DNA of 64,000 bases from Novosphingobium mangrovisedimenti (GCF_025153475.1 NZ_JANZXA010000012.1:62001-126000); one strand, 5' to 3'. Counted from the first letter of the stretch, positions 35,643 to 45,207 are shown. Notes: a model not told the origin generated them from the letters alone. Program-made: numbers and translations.

Positions 35643-36041
35643 TCAGCAGCCGGACGGAGCGGACAAGTAGGACCCGGCTGCGCCGGACTGCGGTGAGGTG
35701 CCCGTTTTCTGACGCGCGGGCTTGGTACCGGCGCGTTCAGGCTTGCTGCTGGCGCGCTCGGGCTTGTGATCGGCTCGGGCCGGCTTGCTGTCGGCGCGGG
35801 AGGGTTTGCCGCCTGACGTCGTCGCAAGGGTGCCCGAGGACGCACGGGGCAGCTTGCCGGCAATGCCGATCCCGCCGACAGCCCCCTTGGAAGGGCTGCA
35901 TCCGTTCCCGCCAACCGGTGCCGACCCGATCGGCGGAACCCCGCCGTTGAAGCCGATGCCGGTGGAGGACGAGCAGGCAGCAAGCCCACAGGCTGCCAGT
36001 GCGGCAGGAAGCATGCGCAGGGCGCCATTCAGTATGGTCAT
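35643..36041 (-). CDS. Small lipoprotein with tandem KPxRAxx heptads
   Basis: A 132-residue probable lipoprotein unlike any family I know. The signal peptide offers two lipoboxes, LAAC and then LAAC again before SSST. Residues 30-75 are Gly/Ser/Pro-rich. Then five near-perfect heptads run in tandem: KPSRADS, KPARADH, KPERASS, KPERAGT, KPARQKT. The protein ends in Cys. The basic repeats may bind acidic polymer such as LPS, or peptidoglycan. AGAGGA 8 bp before the ATG fixes the start. It lies 36 bp after the autotransporter stop on the same strand and is followed by a terminator, so the two form an operon and the lipoprotein may assist or anchor the autotransporter. Confidence 0.78.
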   Translation of the reverse strand: MTILNGALRMLPAALAACGLAACSSSTGIGFNGGVPPIGSAPVGGNGCSPSKGAVGGIGIAGKLPRASSGTLATTSGGKPSRADSKPARADHKPERASSKPERAGTKPARQKTGTSPQSGAAGSYLSAPSGC

Positions 36042-36077
36042 TGCAAATATCCTCTTCGATGTCTGGAAATTCAGGGG

Positions 36078-39000
36078 TCAGAACGCGAAGCTGGCGCGGA
36101 AGCGGAAGCCATGGCTCTGCATGTCGCTGGAATAGCGGCCGACGTATTCGGCGATGAGCGCCGAGGAGCTGCCGAACAGCACGCGCAGCCCCGCATCGAC
36201 ATCGACGATGGTACGGTCCAATTCGCTGCGGGTTATGAAGCCATCGCCCAGGCCCTGGGCAGCGGCGAAGCGGCCGGTCAGCGCGAAGTCGTTGTCGAAC
36301 AGCACCGTGGCGCCAACGCGGGCATATGGCTGGAACTGCGCGCCGTTGCCGCCCGCAAAGTTGCCGCCGATCTCTAGAGAGGGACGCGCGGCGAGGTGCC
36401 ATCCACTGATGCGGTCGATGGCATAGTCGGTGGCATTGCCGCCGTCTTCCACCAACGCGCCGGAATGGAGGTGCGTGGCAACGAGGCTCACGGCGGGCTT
36501 GACGTAGAGCTGCCCCAGATCCGCCGTGTAGGATGCGCTCAGTTCACCCGAGAAAGCGCGTAGCTTCTGGTCACCGTCCGACTGTGCGGCAAATTCCCCG
36601 AAGGCAATCCGACGCGACACGTCGTAGCGGGTGAAGCCGGCGGTGAGCATACCGCCCAGCGCGAAGCCGCCCTTGCGGTAGGTCAGGCTCGCGCCTGCCT
36701 GGAAGCGGTGGCCCTGCGCACGCGACGCGATGTCGTTCTTGATCAGGGTGTCGTCGTAGCCCAGCCCAAGGCCCAGCGTCAGGGTATCGCTCAGCGGCGT
36801 GAAATAGGCCGCCTGAACCTTGAGCCGCCCATCCTCGAAACCGATGCGCCCTGCGCCGCCATCGCGATCGAGCATGTCGCCGCCCAGAACGAGCTTCGCG
36901 CAGCTCTTGCCGTCCGCCAGCATCCTGCCATCACGGCTCGAGCAACCACCCAGTTCGCTGGAGAAGTCCTGCGCTGCCAGCAGCGACGTCTGCAGCGTAT
37001 TGAGGTAGATTTCCGGCACCAGCTGGTTGATCGCATCGCCGTAATCATCGAGGGTATCGACGCCCAGAAGGCCATCGGTCAGATCACCGAGCGGCTCGGA
37101 ATCGGCATCGAACACGTCGTTGATCTCGTCGCCGATTTCCTGCTGATTGGGATCGAGGTTTGCCCCGGGCGGCGAAAAGTCGACCGTCGAAGTCAGATAG
37201 AGTTCGTGATCGTTGCGGAAATCCAGTCCCAGCGAAACCAGCGGGCTGAGTTCCATCGTGTTGGAAAGCGTCAGCCCTTCATCGGAAACGGTGCCCACGG
37301 CCGAGACGATCAGGTATTCCTGATTCGATGCAACCGGCTTGGACAGAACCACATCCACCGTGCCGGCCAGACTGGCATCGCCCGACAACGCGATACGGTC
37401 GGCGACGCCGCCATCGACCTCGACCAGCATCGAGCCGGTTTCGCTCTGGACGAAGTTACCATTGATCTCTGTGAGCAGGATTTGCTCCTGGCCGCCCGAG
37501 GAGAAAACCCCGGAATTGGTCATGGTGCCGCCACCCATGTTCACCATGCCGGCGCTCTCGAACAGCGCGCCCGCCATGTTCGTCACGGTCATCCCGTCGG
37601 TATCGAACACGATGCCCGCGAAGTGGTTTGCGTTGGTGAAGCTGTCAGCGCCGTCGCCACCAATCAGCGTGCCGGTGAAAGCACCGTTGTTGACCATGCT
37701 GTCATCGCCATCGGCCATCCAGACCTCACCGGCCAGAGTGCCTGCGTTGACGAAGCTGTCACCGGCCACGCTGTTCGACAGTGCCACCGCCGGGCCGTTG
37801 AGGCCGTCGCCGGTGATCGTGCCGTTGTTGGTGAGCGTCAGCGTCTGGCCGGACGAAAGGTTGAAGAAGTCGACCGCAACGCCATTCGACGCGCGCACGT
37901 CGGCAGATTCGGCAATCGTCACGTCGATCGTGCCTGCACCGTCGCCGATGAAGGAGATACCGCGCGTGGTACCCTCGATCGCACCGCGGAACATGGCCGT
38001 CACGTCGCTGTCGACACTGTTGACGTGGACCGCCTGGCCGGTGCTGGCGGTGGCATTGTTGACGTCGAGCACCAGCGCTTCATGCGTTTCGACACCCACG
38101 CCATATTCGGCGCCGCTAGCCGTTCCGTTGACGGTGAGCGAGGTTCCGGTGCCATTGCCCGTGATCAGCAGGGCGCCATAACCCGTTTGCGAAATGGCAT
38201 CGTTGAGCGTGACCTGCTTGGCCCCCGAACCGCCGAGTTCGGCGCCGAACGCGACCGAGTCCCCGCTGGAGAGCGTACCGTTGGCAGTGATGGTCGCGTT
38301 GAAGGCGTCGAGCCCCTGCAGCACGGAGATACCGCCGAGTTCACCCGAAACATCGTTCACATCGACCGCGAGGCTCCCGGCACCGAAATACTCGACGCGC
38401 ATACCGCCCACGCCGCCAGTGATCGCACCCTGGCTGGACAGGCTGAAATCCCCGGAGCCATGCACATTGACGAGCGCGCCGACCTGGCCGGCCGTGACGT
38501 CGCCCTCGAGTACGAGGCTCTGCGCGGTATCGCCCGCGCTGGTGAAGAACAGGCCATAGGTGCCGGCGACCACATCGCCGTGCACCGTCGCGTTCAACGT
38601 GCCGAGGGTCGCAATATCGAGCCCGGTGTCGCTGCTCTCGACGCCGCCGAGTTCGACGCTCGCCTCGGCGGCACGCAGGAACACACCCATGTCGGTGTCG
38701 CTGATGTCGCCATCGATGGCCACTACCGCGCTTGAATCGACCGCCTGGACGTGGACGCCGGTGTAATGCCCGCTGATGTCGCCCCCGACATGGACCGAGG
38801 TTTCGCCCGTCCCGAAGTTCAACGCCGTTACCGCCCCGAATGCAAGATTGCTGCCCGTGACATTGCCCGCAACGTCGATCGCGACATCGCCATCGCCGCC
38901 AGCTGCGACGTCGCCAACGAGGTTCGCTGCAGCCGCAATCTTCACACTGCCTTTGCCCTGGGCAAGGATGCTGACGCCTCCGGACACGATACCCTGCGCG

Positions 39001-40676
39001 TTTACCGAAACGGGGCCGGTGCCGGTGCTGAAGGCATAAATGCCATTGCCTCCCGCCGTAATGTCGGCGGCCGCAGCAATCGTCATCTCGCCCTGGCCTC
39101 CAAGATAGGCATTGATGCCGTCGTCGCCGCTGGAGATCGCACCCGTTGCGTCGATGGCGACGTTTCCGTCACCGATCTTCTGGACGAGAACCCCGCTCAG
39201 ACCTGCATTGATGGCGCCACTCGTGGCGATCGCGACATCACCGGTAGCCGGCGTGCCGTCTTCCCCCTGGAACAGCCTGACACCGACCTGTTCCGCATCG
39301 ATGGGGCCGCTGGCGGCAACCGAGATGTCACCGTTGCCGAAGTGGGTGACGCTGATGCCGTTCCAGTCCGCATCGAATGCGCCTTCCGCAGCGATATCGA
39401 TCGTGCCGTCGCCTTCATGGTAAGCGACGATACCGCTCGCACCCGAGGTCAGATCGCCATGGCTCAGGATGGTGATGTCACCCTGCGAGCCCTTGCCCTG
39501 CTGACCCACAATGGCTGAAACGGTCGAGACAACGGCGTCGGTCTCGACCGCGACATTACCGAAGTCGCCCTCGTTGATACCGGCCACGGCAGCGGCTGCA
39601 TCGGCAACCACGGTCCCTTCGGTGGTCACACGGACATCGCCGTTGCCATCCGAATAGCCAAGAACGCCGAACACGGTGGGCACAGTGACCGCAACATCCT
39701 GCGTGGTGAGCGTGACGTCGCCGTCCATCGCATAGGCCCAGACTTCACCTGTAAGCGAACCACTGAACGCGGTGACGTTATCGACATCGAGCAAGGCATT
39801 GGTGCGCACATTGCCCGTCACGTCGTTTAAGATTGCGGTCAGTTGCCCATTCCCATGGCCAAGTGCGATCGCAACATCGCCCTCGATCGAACCGGTCGAG
39901 ATGAAATCGACGTCACCAACACCTTGGTGAATGATCCTGACCGCAGCATCACCTGCCGAAACGATGTCCCCGCTGCTGGAGATGTTGATGTTGCCATTGC
40001 CCGTCTTCTCAACATGCAGGCCGTGTTCGCCGCCATAGACGTTGTTGAAAGAGGCGGTCACGCTGCTGTCGCTCTCATCGACGATATGTACGCCGTCGAC
40101 GGTGCCGGCGGCGGTGCCGGTCACATTGAGGACGCTCGATCCCGCGCCAGCCGTCGTGTTGATGGCAAGGCCGGTGCCGGTCACGCCGGTGAGGTTGTGC
40201 CCGGAGAACGAAAGGCCGCCGCTACCCGCGCTAAAGATGCGCACGCCGTCAGTCTGACCGGTAAAGTCGCCCTGCCCGGTCACGAAGATGTTGCCCGAAG
40301 CGCCGGTCGAGATCAGGGCACCGATCCCGCGCAGCGAGGTCACGCTCGATCCTGCCGCCACCTGCAGCGCCTGCTGGTCGTTGCCGGTCATGATGACGGC
40401 ATCGCCAGCCGCGACAACCACGGAGGTCGGAGTGTCCGCCGTACCGACCCTGACGATGGCACTGTCCGCCGTGGTGTAGATCTGGCCGACCGTATCGGGC
40501 GCGGGCACCACGCAATCGACTTCGATCGGATCGACACCGCTCGTACTGCATTCGGGCGGCACGGCAGCGGCCGCAGGCGAGGACAGCGCCGCCCAGCCGC
40601 AGGCGGCTGCGGCGGTGGAAACGAGCAGGCGGCTTCGCGCGCCGCGGCGTGAACGGGTTACGGAATCCTTGGACAT
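36078..40676 (-). CDS. Large autotransporter (type Va) with beta-helix passenger
   Basis: A 1532-residue surface protein. An extended signal peptide with basic N-terminus (SRRGARSRLLVSTAAAACGWAALSSPAAAA) precedes a passenger of about 1150 residues made of repeated Gly/Asn/Asp/Ala/Val-rich units with phrases like GNGDISVAASG, GDGNVAIDATGAI and GGNGIYAF, as expected for a right-handed beta-helix. A conserved linker (MVNMGGGTMTNSGVF, LTEINGNFVQSETGSMLVEVDGG) leads to the C-terminal autotransporter barrel of about 280 residues ending in FRFRASFAF. GGAG 7 bp before the ATG at 40676 fixes the start. A direct-repeat operator lies upstream and the response-regulator gene follows divergence-free on the same strand. 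Confidence 0.92.
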   Translation of the reverse strand: MSKDSVTRSRRGARSRLLVSTAAAACGWAALSSPAAAAVPPECSTSGVDPIEVDCVVPAPDTVGQIYTTADSAIVRVGTADTPTSVVVAAGDAVIMTGNDQQALQVAAGSSVTSLRGIGALISTGASGNIFVTGQGDFTGQTDGVRIFSAGSGGLSFSGHNLTGVTGTGLAINTTAGAGSSVLNVTGTAAGTVDGVHIVDESDSSVTASFNNVYGGEHGLHVEKTGNGNINISSSGDIVSAGDAAVRIIHQGVGDVDFISTGSIEGDVAIALGHGNGQLTAILNDVTGNVRTNALLDVDNVTAFSGSLTGEVWAYAMDGDVTLTTQDVAVTVPTVFGVLGYSDGNGDVRVTTEGTVVADAAAAVAGINEGDFGNVAVETDAVVSTVSAIVGQQGKGSQGDITILSHGDLTSGASGIVAYHEGDGTIDIAAEGAFDADWNGISVTHFGNGDISVAASGPIDAEQVGVRLFQGEDGTPATGDVAIATSGAINAGLSGVLVQKIGDGNVAIDATGAISSGDDGINAYLGGQGEMTIAAAADITAGGNGIYAFSTGTGPVSVNAQGIVSGGVSILAQGKGSVKIAAAANLVGDVAAGGDGDVAIDVAGNVTGSNLAFGAVTALNFGTGETSVHVGGDISGHYTGVHVQAVDSSAVVAIDGDISDTDMGVFLRAAEASVELGGVESSDTGLDIATLGTLNATVHGDVVAGTYGLFFTSAGDTAQSLVLEGDVTAGQVGALVNVHGSGDFSLSSQGAITGGVGGMRVEYFGAGSLAVDVNDVSGELGGISVLQGLDAFNATITANGTLSSGDSVAFGAELGGSGAKQVTLNDAISQTGYGALLITGNGTGTSLTVNGTASGAEYGVGVETHEALVLDVNNATASTGQAVHVNSVDSDVTAMFRGAIEGTTRGISFIGDGAGTIDVTIAESADVRASNGVAVDFFNLSSGQTLTLTNNGTITGDGLNGPAVALSNSVAGDSFVNAGTLAGEVWMADGDDSMVNNGAFTGTLIGGDGADSFTNANHFAGIVFDTDGMTVTNMAGALFESAGMVNMGGGTMTNSGVFSSGGQEQILLTEINGNFVQSETGSMLVEVDGGVADRIALSGDASLAGTVDVVLSKPVASNQEYLIVSAVGTVSDEGLTLSNTMELSPLVSLGLDFRNDHELYLTSTVDFSPPGANLDPNQQEIGDEINDVFDADSEPLGDLTDGLLGVDTLDDYGDAINQLVPEIYLNTLQTSLLAAQDFSSELGGCSSRDGRMLADGKSCAKLVLGGDMLDRDGGAGRIGFEDGRLKVQAAYFTPLSDTLTLGLGLGYDDTLIKNDIASRAQGHRFQAGASLTYRKGGFALGGMLTAGFTRYDVSRRIAFGEFAAQSDGDQKLRAFSGELSASYTADLGQLYVKPAVSLVATHLHSGALVEDGGNATDYAIDRISGWHLAARPSLEIGGNFAGGNGAQFQPYARVGATVLFDNDFALTGRFAAAQGLGDGFITRSELDRTIVDVDAGLRVLFGSSSALIAEYVGRYSSDMQSHGFRFRASFAF

Positions 40677-40801
40677 GACATTCTCCAGCAAACTGCCGCC
40701 GGAATGCCGGCTGGCCTTGGCCTGTCTGCTGGAGCCTGGACGTATCGCGGCTGTGTCCCGCCACGTCTCAATTGTGGCCTATGTGTCTGGAACTAAGCGC
40801 T

Positions 40802-40816
40802 TGTATCAAATGTATC
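40802..40816. promoter_or_regulatory. TGTATC-N3-TGTATC direct repeat, site 1 (autotransporter)
   Basis: TGTATC-AAA-TGTATC, half-sites 9 bp apart, lies between the response-regulator gene end and the autotransporter start, 126 bp upstream of the latter. Looser copies (TGTGTC at 40782 and 40752, CGTATC at 40741) lead toward the gene. Tandem direct half-sites are the usual binding pattern of OmpR-type regulators. Confidence 0.6.
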
Positions 40817-40827
40817 GGGCGTCCGCC

Positions 40828-41532
40828 TCAGCCATAGATATAGCCCAGACCGCGCACGGTCCGGATCACCTCGGGCTTCTTCGGATTGCGCTCGATCTTC
40901 TGGCGCAGGCGGGAAATGCGCAGGTCGATCGAACGATCGAACGGATCCCAGCTGCGATCGTGTGCCTGTTCAAGCAACTGATCACGGTTGAGCACGCGCC
41001 CCCGGTTCGCGGCGAATACCTTGAGGAGCGCGAATTCCATCGCCGTTATCGCGACCTCGTTGCCCTCGCCATCGAATAGCCGCGCCGAGACCAGGTCGAG
41101 CGCATTGTCACCGAACACCACCCGCTGCTGCGGCGGCGCTTCGCCGTTCGGGGCCTGAGGCAACCTGCGGCGCAGAACCGACTTCGCCCGCGCTTCCACT
41201 TCGCGCAGGTCGAACGGCTTGCCCAGATAATCGTCCGCCCCCAGTTCGAGGCCGAGCACCCGGTCGATCGTCTCGCTGGCGGCGGTCAGCATGATAACGG
41301 GAATATCGTGCTTCATGCGCAAGGTGCGCAACGCCGTCAGCCCGTCCATGCCGGGCATGTTGATGTCGAGGATCGCAAGGTCGGCAGGCGCCCGCTCGAC
41401 CGCGCGCAACAGTTCGTCCGCATCGGCGCAGCCCTTGGTCCTGAAGCCGCGCGTGGACAGATAGTCGCACAGCAGATCGCGGATATCACGCTCATCGTCG
41501 CACACGAGCACAAACGGCTCAGCCGAAGTCAT
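40828..41532 (-). CDS. OmpR-family response regulator
   Basis: A 234-residue DNA-binding response regulator. The receiver domain has the acidic pair in VCDDERD, the phosphorylated Asp56 in ILDINMPGMDG, the Thr in VIMLTA and the Lys in LGKPFDLREV. The C-terminal winged helix (about residues 135-234) includes AITAMEFALLKVFAANRGRVLNRDQLLEQAH and RSIDLRISRLRQKIE, ending in RTVRGLGYIY. Its ATG overlaps the kinase stop in ATGA, so the pair is translationally coupled. It is the best candidate to bind the TGTATC direct repeats found around it. Confidence 0.95.
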   Translation of the reverse strand: MTSAEPFVLVCDDERDIRDLLCDYLSTRGFRTKGCADADELLRAVERAPADLAILDINMPGMDGLTALRTLRMKHDIPVIMLTAASETIDRVLGLELGADDYLGKPFDLREVEARAKSVLRRRLPQAPNGEAPPQQRVVFGDNALDLVSARLFDGEGNEVAITAMEFALLKVFAANRGRVLNRDQLLEQAHDRSWDPFDRSIDLRISRLRQKIERNPKKPEVIRTVRGLGYIYG

Positions 41533-44258
41533 ATCCCTGCACTCCTACCCCACGGCCTCGGCCGGATACGTTCGACCAGATCGAGCAGTTCCTCGATCAC
41601 GACCGGCTTCTCGATAAAATGCTGTTTGCCGTCTTCCAGGAAGTCGCGCACGCGCGCGCTCAGGCTGTCCCCCGTGATGAAGCCGATACGGCCGGCCAGT
41701 TCGGGGCGCTGCGCCAGCAGTTCGCGCTGCAGCAAATCGCCGGTCATCTCCGGCATCTTCATGTCCGAAAGCACGATGGCGAACGGCTCGCGGGCCGCCG
41801 CTTCGATGGCGGCGTTCGGGCTATAGGCGCAGAACACCTCGTGACCGCGCGCCATCAGCACTTCGGCGATCAGGTCCGCCACATCCGCCTCGTCATCGAC
41901 GACGAGAACCCGCAGGCGTCCATCCGCCTTCACGCCTTCCAGGGCTTCCGCGGCCTCGACATCGTCGAGCGTGGGTAGACCGATCACGAATTCGCTGCCT
42001 TGCCCGGGCTTCGAACGGACGTCCAGCGTGCCGGCATGGCTAGTCACGATACGGTGGCAGAAGGCGAGGCCGAACCCGGTTCCGCTGCCGACATCCTTGG
42101 TCGTGAAGAACGGTTCGAAGATGCGGTTGCGCGTTTCATCGTCCATGCCGATGCCGTTGTCGCGGATCGCAACCTCGACCCTGCCGTTCGCATGGGTAGC
42201 CCGGATGGCCAGCCGCGCTTCCTGCCCCATGCCCTTCATCGCGTGCTCGGCATTGACGATGAGATTGCTGAAGACCTGAACCATCTGGTCCTTGTCCGCT
42301 TGCACCAGCGGCAGATCGGGCGCGCAGCCGACGGCGAGGTGCCCGCCCGTCGTGCGCAGCCCGTAGGCCGCGACATCGACGGCCGTCTCGATTACGTCAG
42401 CCAGATCGACCGGCTCCATCTTGGCCGGCCGCTGGCGCGCCATGGCCAGGAAGGTCTTGATGATCTTGGCGCTGCGCTCCGCCGCCTGCGTCACGCGCCT
42501 GATGCGGTCCTGCTGCCGGGGATCGGTCAGCTCGGCCGAGAGAAGCTGTGAATAACCCACCACGATAGAGAGCGGATTGTTCAGTTCGTGGGCCACGCCC
42601 GCCAGCAGCTCGCCCAACGCCGAAAGCTTCTCGTTCTGGTGCGCGATCTGCGCCTGGCGTTCGAGCTCTTCCGCCGCGCGGTGGCGCTCGGTCACGTCGA
42701 GCACGGTGATGAGATAGCCGCCCTGCGCCGTCCTGTGGCCGGAAAATTCGACGATCCTTCCCGTATCGAGCCGGATCTCCACGTTCTTGGCAAGGTTCCT
42801 GAGCTGGACGTAGCTGCGCTGGGCGAATTCCTCCGCGGTCAGCCCCTCGGGCAGGGACATGGTCGCATTCGCAGCCGCGATGGCGGAAATTTCAAGCCCC
42901 GGCTGTCCAGACTCGGGCCGGAAATCGGGGTCCTTGAACACGAGTTCGCAGTAGCGCTCGTTGCACAGGACGAAATTGAAATCCTTGTCCCACAGCGAGA
43001 ACCCCTCCTCGAGCGCGCCCGACGCATCGCGCAGCGTAGCCAGTGCGCGCTGTTCCGAATCCCTCTTGTCGGTAATGTCGAGCAGAGTGACGAGGAGACC
43101 GTTCGAGGCCGTGCGGTTGTAACTGCACAGGACCGTGGTGCCATCGCTGAAATTGTATTCGACCCTTTCGCCATTCTCGATCTTGCGCAGAATTCCGGCG
43201 ATCGCCTGATCTATGTCGACACCCGGTTCGAGAAGGAATCGCCCGGTCTCCATCACCTTGCGCAGGAATTCGACGCCGTCTTCACCCTTGCGCGGATGCA
43301 GCCCGCAATCGCCGCAATACATGCGGTCGTATTGCTCGTTCCACACCTGCAGCGTCAGCGTCTCGTCGTAGAAGGCAAAGCCCTGCTCGAGCGCATCAAC
43401 CGCCGCGCGCAACGTGGTGATCGCCTGCCGCTCGCTCTTGCGAATGTCGGTAATGTCTCGCAGCGTCAGGATATGGCCGCCCGAGCTGCGGGGCTTCGTC
43501 GATGCCAGAAAAATGCGCCCCAGCTTGCCCTCGATCTCGAACGTCGCACCGGCCGGTGTCAGCAGGCCCGCAACCATCGCTTCGGTCATCTGGGCCTTGT
43601 CCATGCCAGCGCCGACCAGCAGCGTACCGGTTTCGACGACACCGCGCACGATCTCGCGCGCGGTCTGCCCCAGCGGCGGCGGAGACGTGGGATCGTACGT
43701 CAGCAGCGCAACGAACTGGCTGTTGCACTGGATCAGGCGCTGGTCATCATCGAAGATCGCGAAAGCATCGGCGGCCACATCCAGGACTTCGCCAAGGTCG
43801 GTCACTTCGCCCATGCGCGAGGGTTCAAGCAGCACCAGCTGGGTGTTTCCACTCGCCAGCGGATAATTGAACGGCACGACGACGCGGCCGTCGTGCGTGA
43901 CGATGGGATTGAGGCGCCAGTCGCCCTCGCGCAATGCGTTTGCAATGGCGCTGGAGGAGCGGCCGCCGGTTTCGAGCGCCATGTCGCCACTCATGACTAC
44001 GGGACCATCACTCTCTTCGCCAAGCGCGAACAGCAGGTCCTCGATCGGATCGCCGGCCTCGAGCCCGTGACTATCGGGCAGAAACGAAATGAAATTCCGG
44101 TTGAGGCCCAACAGATTCAACCCGCGGTCGAACATGGCCATCGGCAGTACGTGGCTCTCGACCAGATCACTGACCGCCGCCTGCAGGTCCGGATAATTGA
44201 AAGTATTCGCCGTGGCGCCTGATGTATCTGCCATCTCGTACCCGATTGCCTTTGGCAT
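41529..44258 (-). CDS. Hybrid sensor histidine kinase with tandem PAS domains
   Basis: A 909-residue soluble-looking hybrid kinase. It has no clear membrane helix, so it probably senses a cytosolic signal. About residues 150-530 hold three PAS modules of the PAS_7 kind, each ending in a TLRDITD-, LLDITDK- or VLDVTERH-type exit, and two of them starting with ALEQGFAFYDE or ALEEGFSLWDK. The HisKA domain has His557 in AGVAHELNNPLS. HATPase_c shows NLIVNAEHA, DNGIGM and GTGFGLAFCHR. A C-terminal receiver has Asp832 in VLSDMKMPE. CGDCGLH in the second PAS has a Cys pair that might bind metal. An ATG 24 bp further in is an alternative start. It pairs with the downstream response regulator. Confidence 0.92.
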   Translation of the reverse strand: MPKAIGYEMADTSGATANTFNYPDLQAAVSDLVESHVLPMAMFDRGLNLLGLNRNFISFLPDSHGLEAGDPIEDLLFALGEESDGPVVMSGDMALETGGRSSSAIANALREGDWRLNPIVTHDGRVVVPFNYPLASGNTQLVLLEPSRMGEVTDLGEVLDVAADAFAIFDDDQRLIQCNSQFVALLTYDPTSPPPLGQTAREIVRGVVETGTLLVGAGMDKAQMTEAMVAGLLTPAGATFEIEGKLGRIFLASTKPRSSGGHILTLRDITDIRKSERQAITTLRAAVDALEQGFAFYDETLTLQVWNEQYDRMYCGDCGLHPRKGEDGVEFLRKVMETGRFLLEPGVDIDQAIAGILRKIENGERVEYNFSDGTTVLCSYNRTASNGLLVTLLDITDKRDSEQRALATLRDASGALEEGFSLWDKDFNFVLCNERYCELVFKDPDFRPESGQPGLEISAIAAANATMSLPEGLTAEEFAQRSYVQLRNLAKNVEIRLDTGRIVEFSGHRTAQGGYLITVLDVTERHRAAEELERQAQIAHQNEKLSALGELLAGVAHELNNPLSIVVGYSQLLSAELTDPRQQDRIRRVTQAAERSAKIIKTFLAMARQRPAKMEPVDLADVIETAVDVAAYGLRTTGGHLAVGCAPDLPLVQADKDQMVQVFSNLIVNAEHAMKGMGQEARLAIRATHANGRVEVAIRDNGIGMDDETRNRIFEPFFTTKDVGSGTGFGLAFCHRIVTSHAGTLDVRSKPGQGSEFVIGLPTLDDVEAAEALEGVKADGRLRVLVVDDEADVADLIAEVLMARGHEVFCAYSPNAAIEAAAREPFAIVLSDMKMPEMTGDLLQRELLAQRPELAGRIGFITGDSLSARVRDFLEDGKQHFIEKPVVIEELLDLVERIRPRPWGRSAGI

Positions 44259-44299
44259 GCAGCACTAGCCCGGCGATGTATCAGTTGTTCGTTCGCAAT

Positions 44300-44314
44300 T
44301 GTATCAATTGTATC
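44300..44314. promoter_or_regulatory. TGTATC-N3-TGTATC direct repeat, site 2 (kinase promoter)
   Basis: TGTATC-AAT-TGTATC lies 42 bp upstream of the kinase start, with a further single TGTATC at 44277-44282. The position suggests autoregulation of the kinase-regulator operon. Confidence 0.6.
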
Positions 44315-44454
44315 GCTGCTGCCATTCGAATTCGGGCTTCGCATACGGCGGGAAGGATGAACCGGTGACAGCCCACCCTTCCCATTTCAGCTGCTCCCCC
44401 ATGACTTCGGTGGCTGGGATGCATGCGGGGGAACAACAAGGTGCTCGGTATCTG

Positions 44455-44769
44455 TTACTTCGGGCGCGGCATGGCCCGGGCGGCCTCGCGTGCCGGCTGA
44501 ACGGCAGGAACGAGCAGCCCGATCTTCTCGCCATCGCCGCGCTTCTTGATCTTGGTGCCGCGCACGGTCGGGTGTTCGACAGCACCGCCAGCCGGCGTGA
44601 CGATGTCCTGAGGTGTGTCGCGCTTGGCCTTGGGATCCTTCGGGGTGGCACGCGGGCTTTCGCCGGGAATGTCCGGGATTTTCAGGTGGCCGGTAAACGC
44701 CGCCGACACCTGACTCGCGGTCCCGAGAGCGAAACCTGCCAAAATCAATGCAGTAATTGCCTTTTTCAT
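44455..44769 (-). CDS. Small secreted protein with Hcp-like opening
   Basis: A 104-residue exported protein with a good signal peptide (cleavage after QVSAA). The mature start FTGHLKIPDIPGESPRA resembles the first strand of Hcp-type tube proteins (LKI.GI.GES), but the rest does not: it is a short Lys/Pro/Thr-rich region, PKDPKAKRDTPQDIVTP, and a basic GTKIKKRGDGEKIGLL segment, too short for an Hcp barrel. AAGGAA before the ATG at 44769 supports the start. A TGTATC direct repeat lies 83 bp upstream, so it probably belongs to the regulon of the adjacent two-component system. Function unknown. Confidence 0.75.
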   Translation of the reverse strand: MKKAITALILAGFALGTASQVSAAFTGHLKIPDIPGESPRATPKDPKAKRDTPQDIVTPAGGAVEHPTVRGTKIKKRGDGEKIGLLVPAVQPAREAARAMPRPK

Positions 44770-44851
44770 TGCGTATTCCTTTCCTTGAAAGCGGTTTCAT
44801 TCCGCATCGTTGTGTTGTCGTGAAACTGCGAAGTGCGGCAATTGGGTGCGG

Positions 44852-44866
44852 TGTATCGAGTGTATC
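44852..44866. promoter_or_regulatory. TGTATC-N3-TGTATC direct repeat, site 3 (small secreted protein)
   Basis: TGTATC-GAG-TGTATC, same 9-bp period and orientation as the other copies, 83 bp upstream of the small secreted protein gene. Confidence 0.6.
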
Positions 44867-45207
44867 ACTCGTACCTAAGGGGCCGCGTCCGGAGAGGGGG
44901 GAAATCAGGGCACCCACCAAGGCTTGGTCCCCGCAGGCACATAGTCTTGCCCCGAGTTCTCTCGATGAGCGCGCAGATAATCCCTGTTCGTATTCATGAG
45001 ACGAGAGGCAGGTGTGGGAGAAACCGGGACTTGCAGCGCGGCATCGACCGGGCTCGCATGCGCTCCTGTGGAGCCGTGCGCGGGCGATTCGACTTCTGTG
45101 AACACATTGTATTCACGATCTCGACAGGCGTGCTTTCGGGGCGATTTCATCATTCCCGGAAGATCATGCCCGAACGTATCGGTAAGATTTCAGAGCATGC
45201 CGGGCGA

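Noticed and set aside
36708..38735. Long open frame of 675 codons on the plus strand, antisense to the autotransporter
   Set aside because: It arises from the GC-skewed, repetitive codon use of the autotransporter; its protein lacks any domain and has a composition (Arg/Ala/His/Asp) typical of antisense frames.
44455..44769. Reading the small secreted protein as a type VI secretion Hcp protein
   Set aside because: Only the first motif matches; it has a Sec signal and is far too short for the Hcp barrel.
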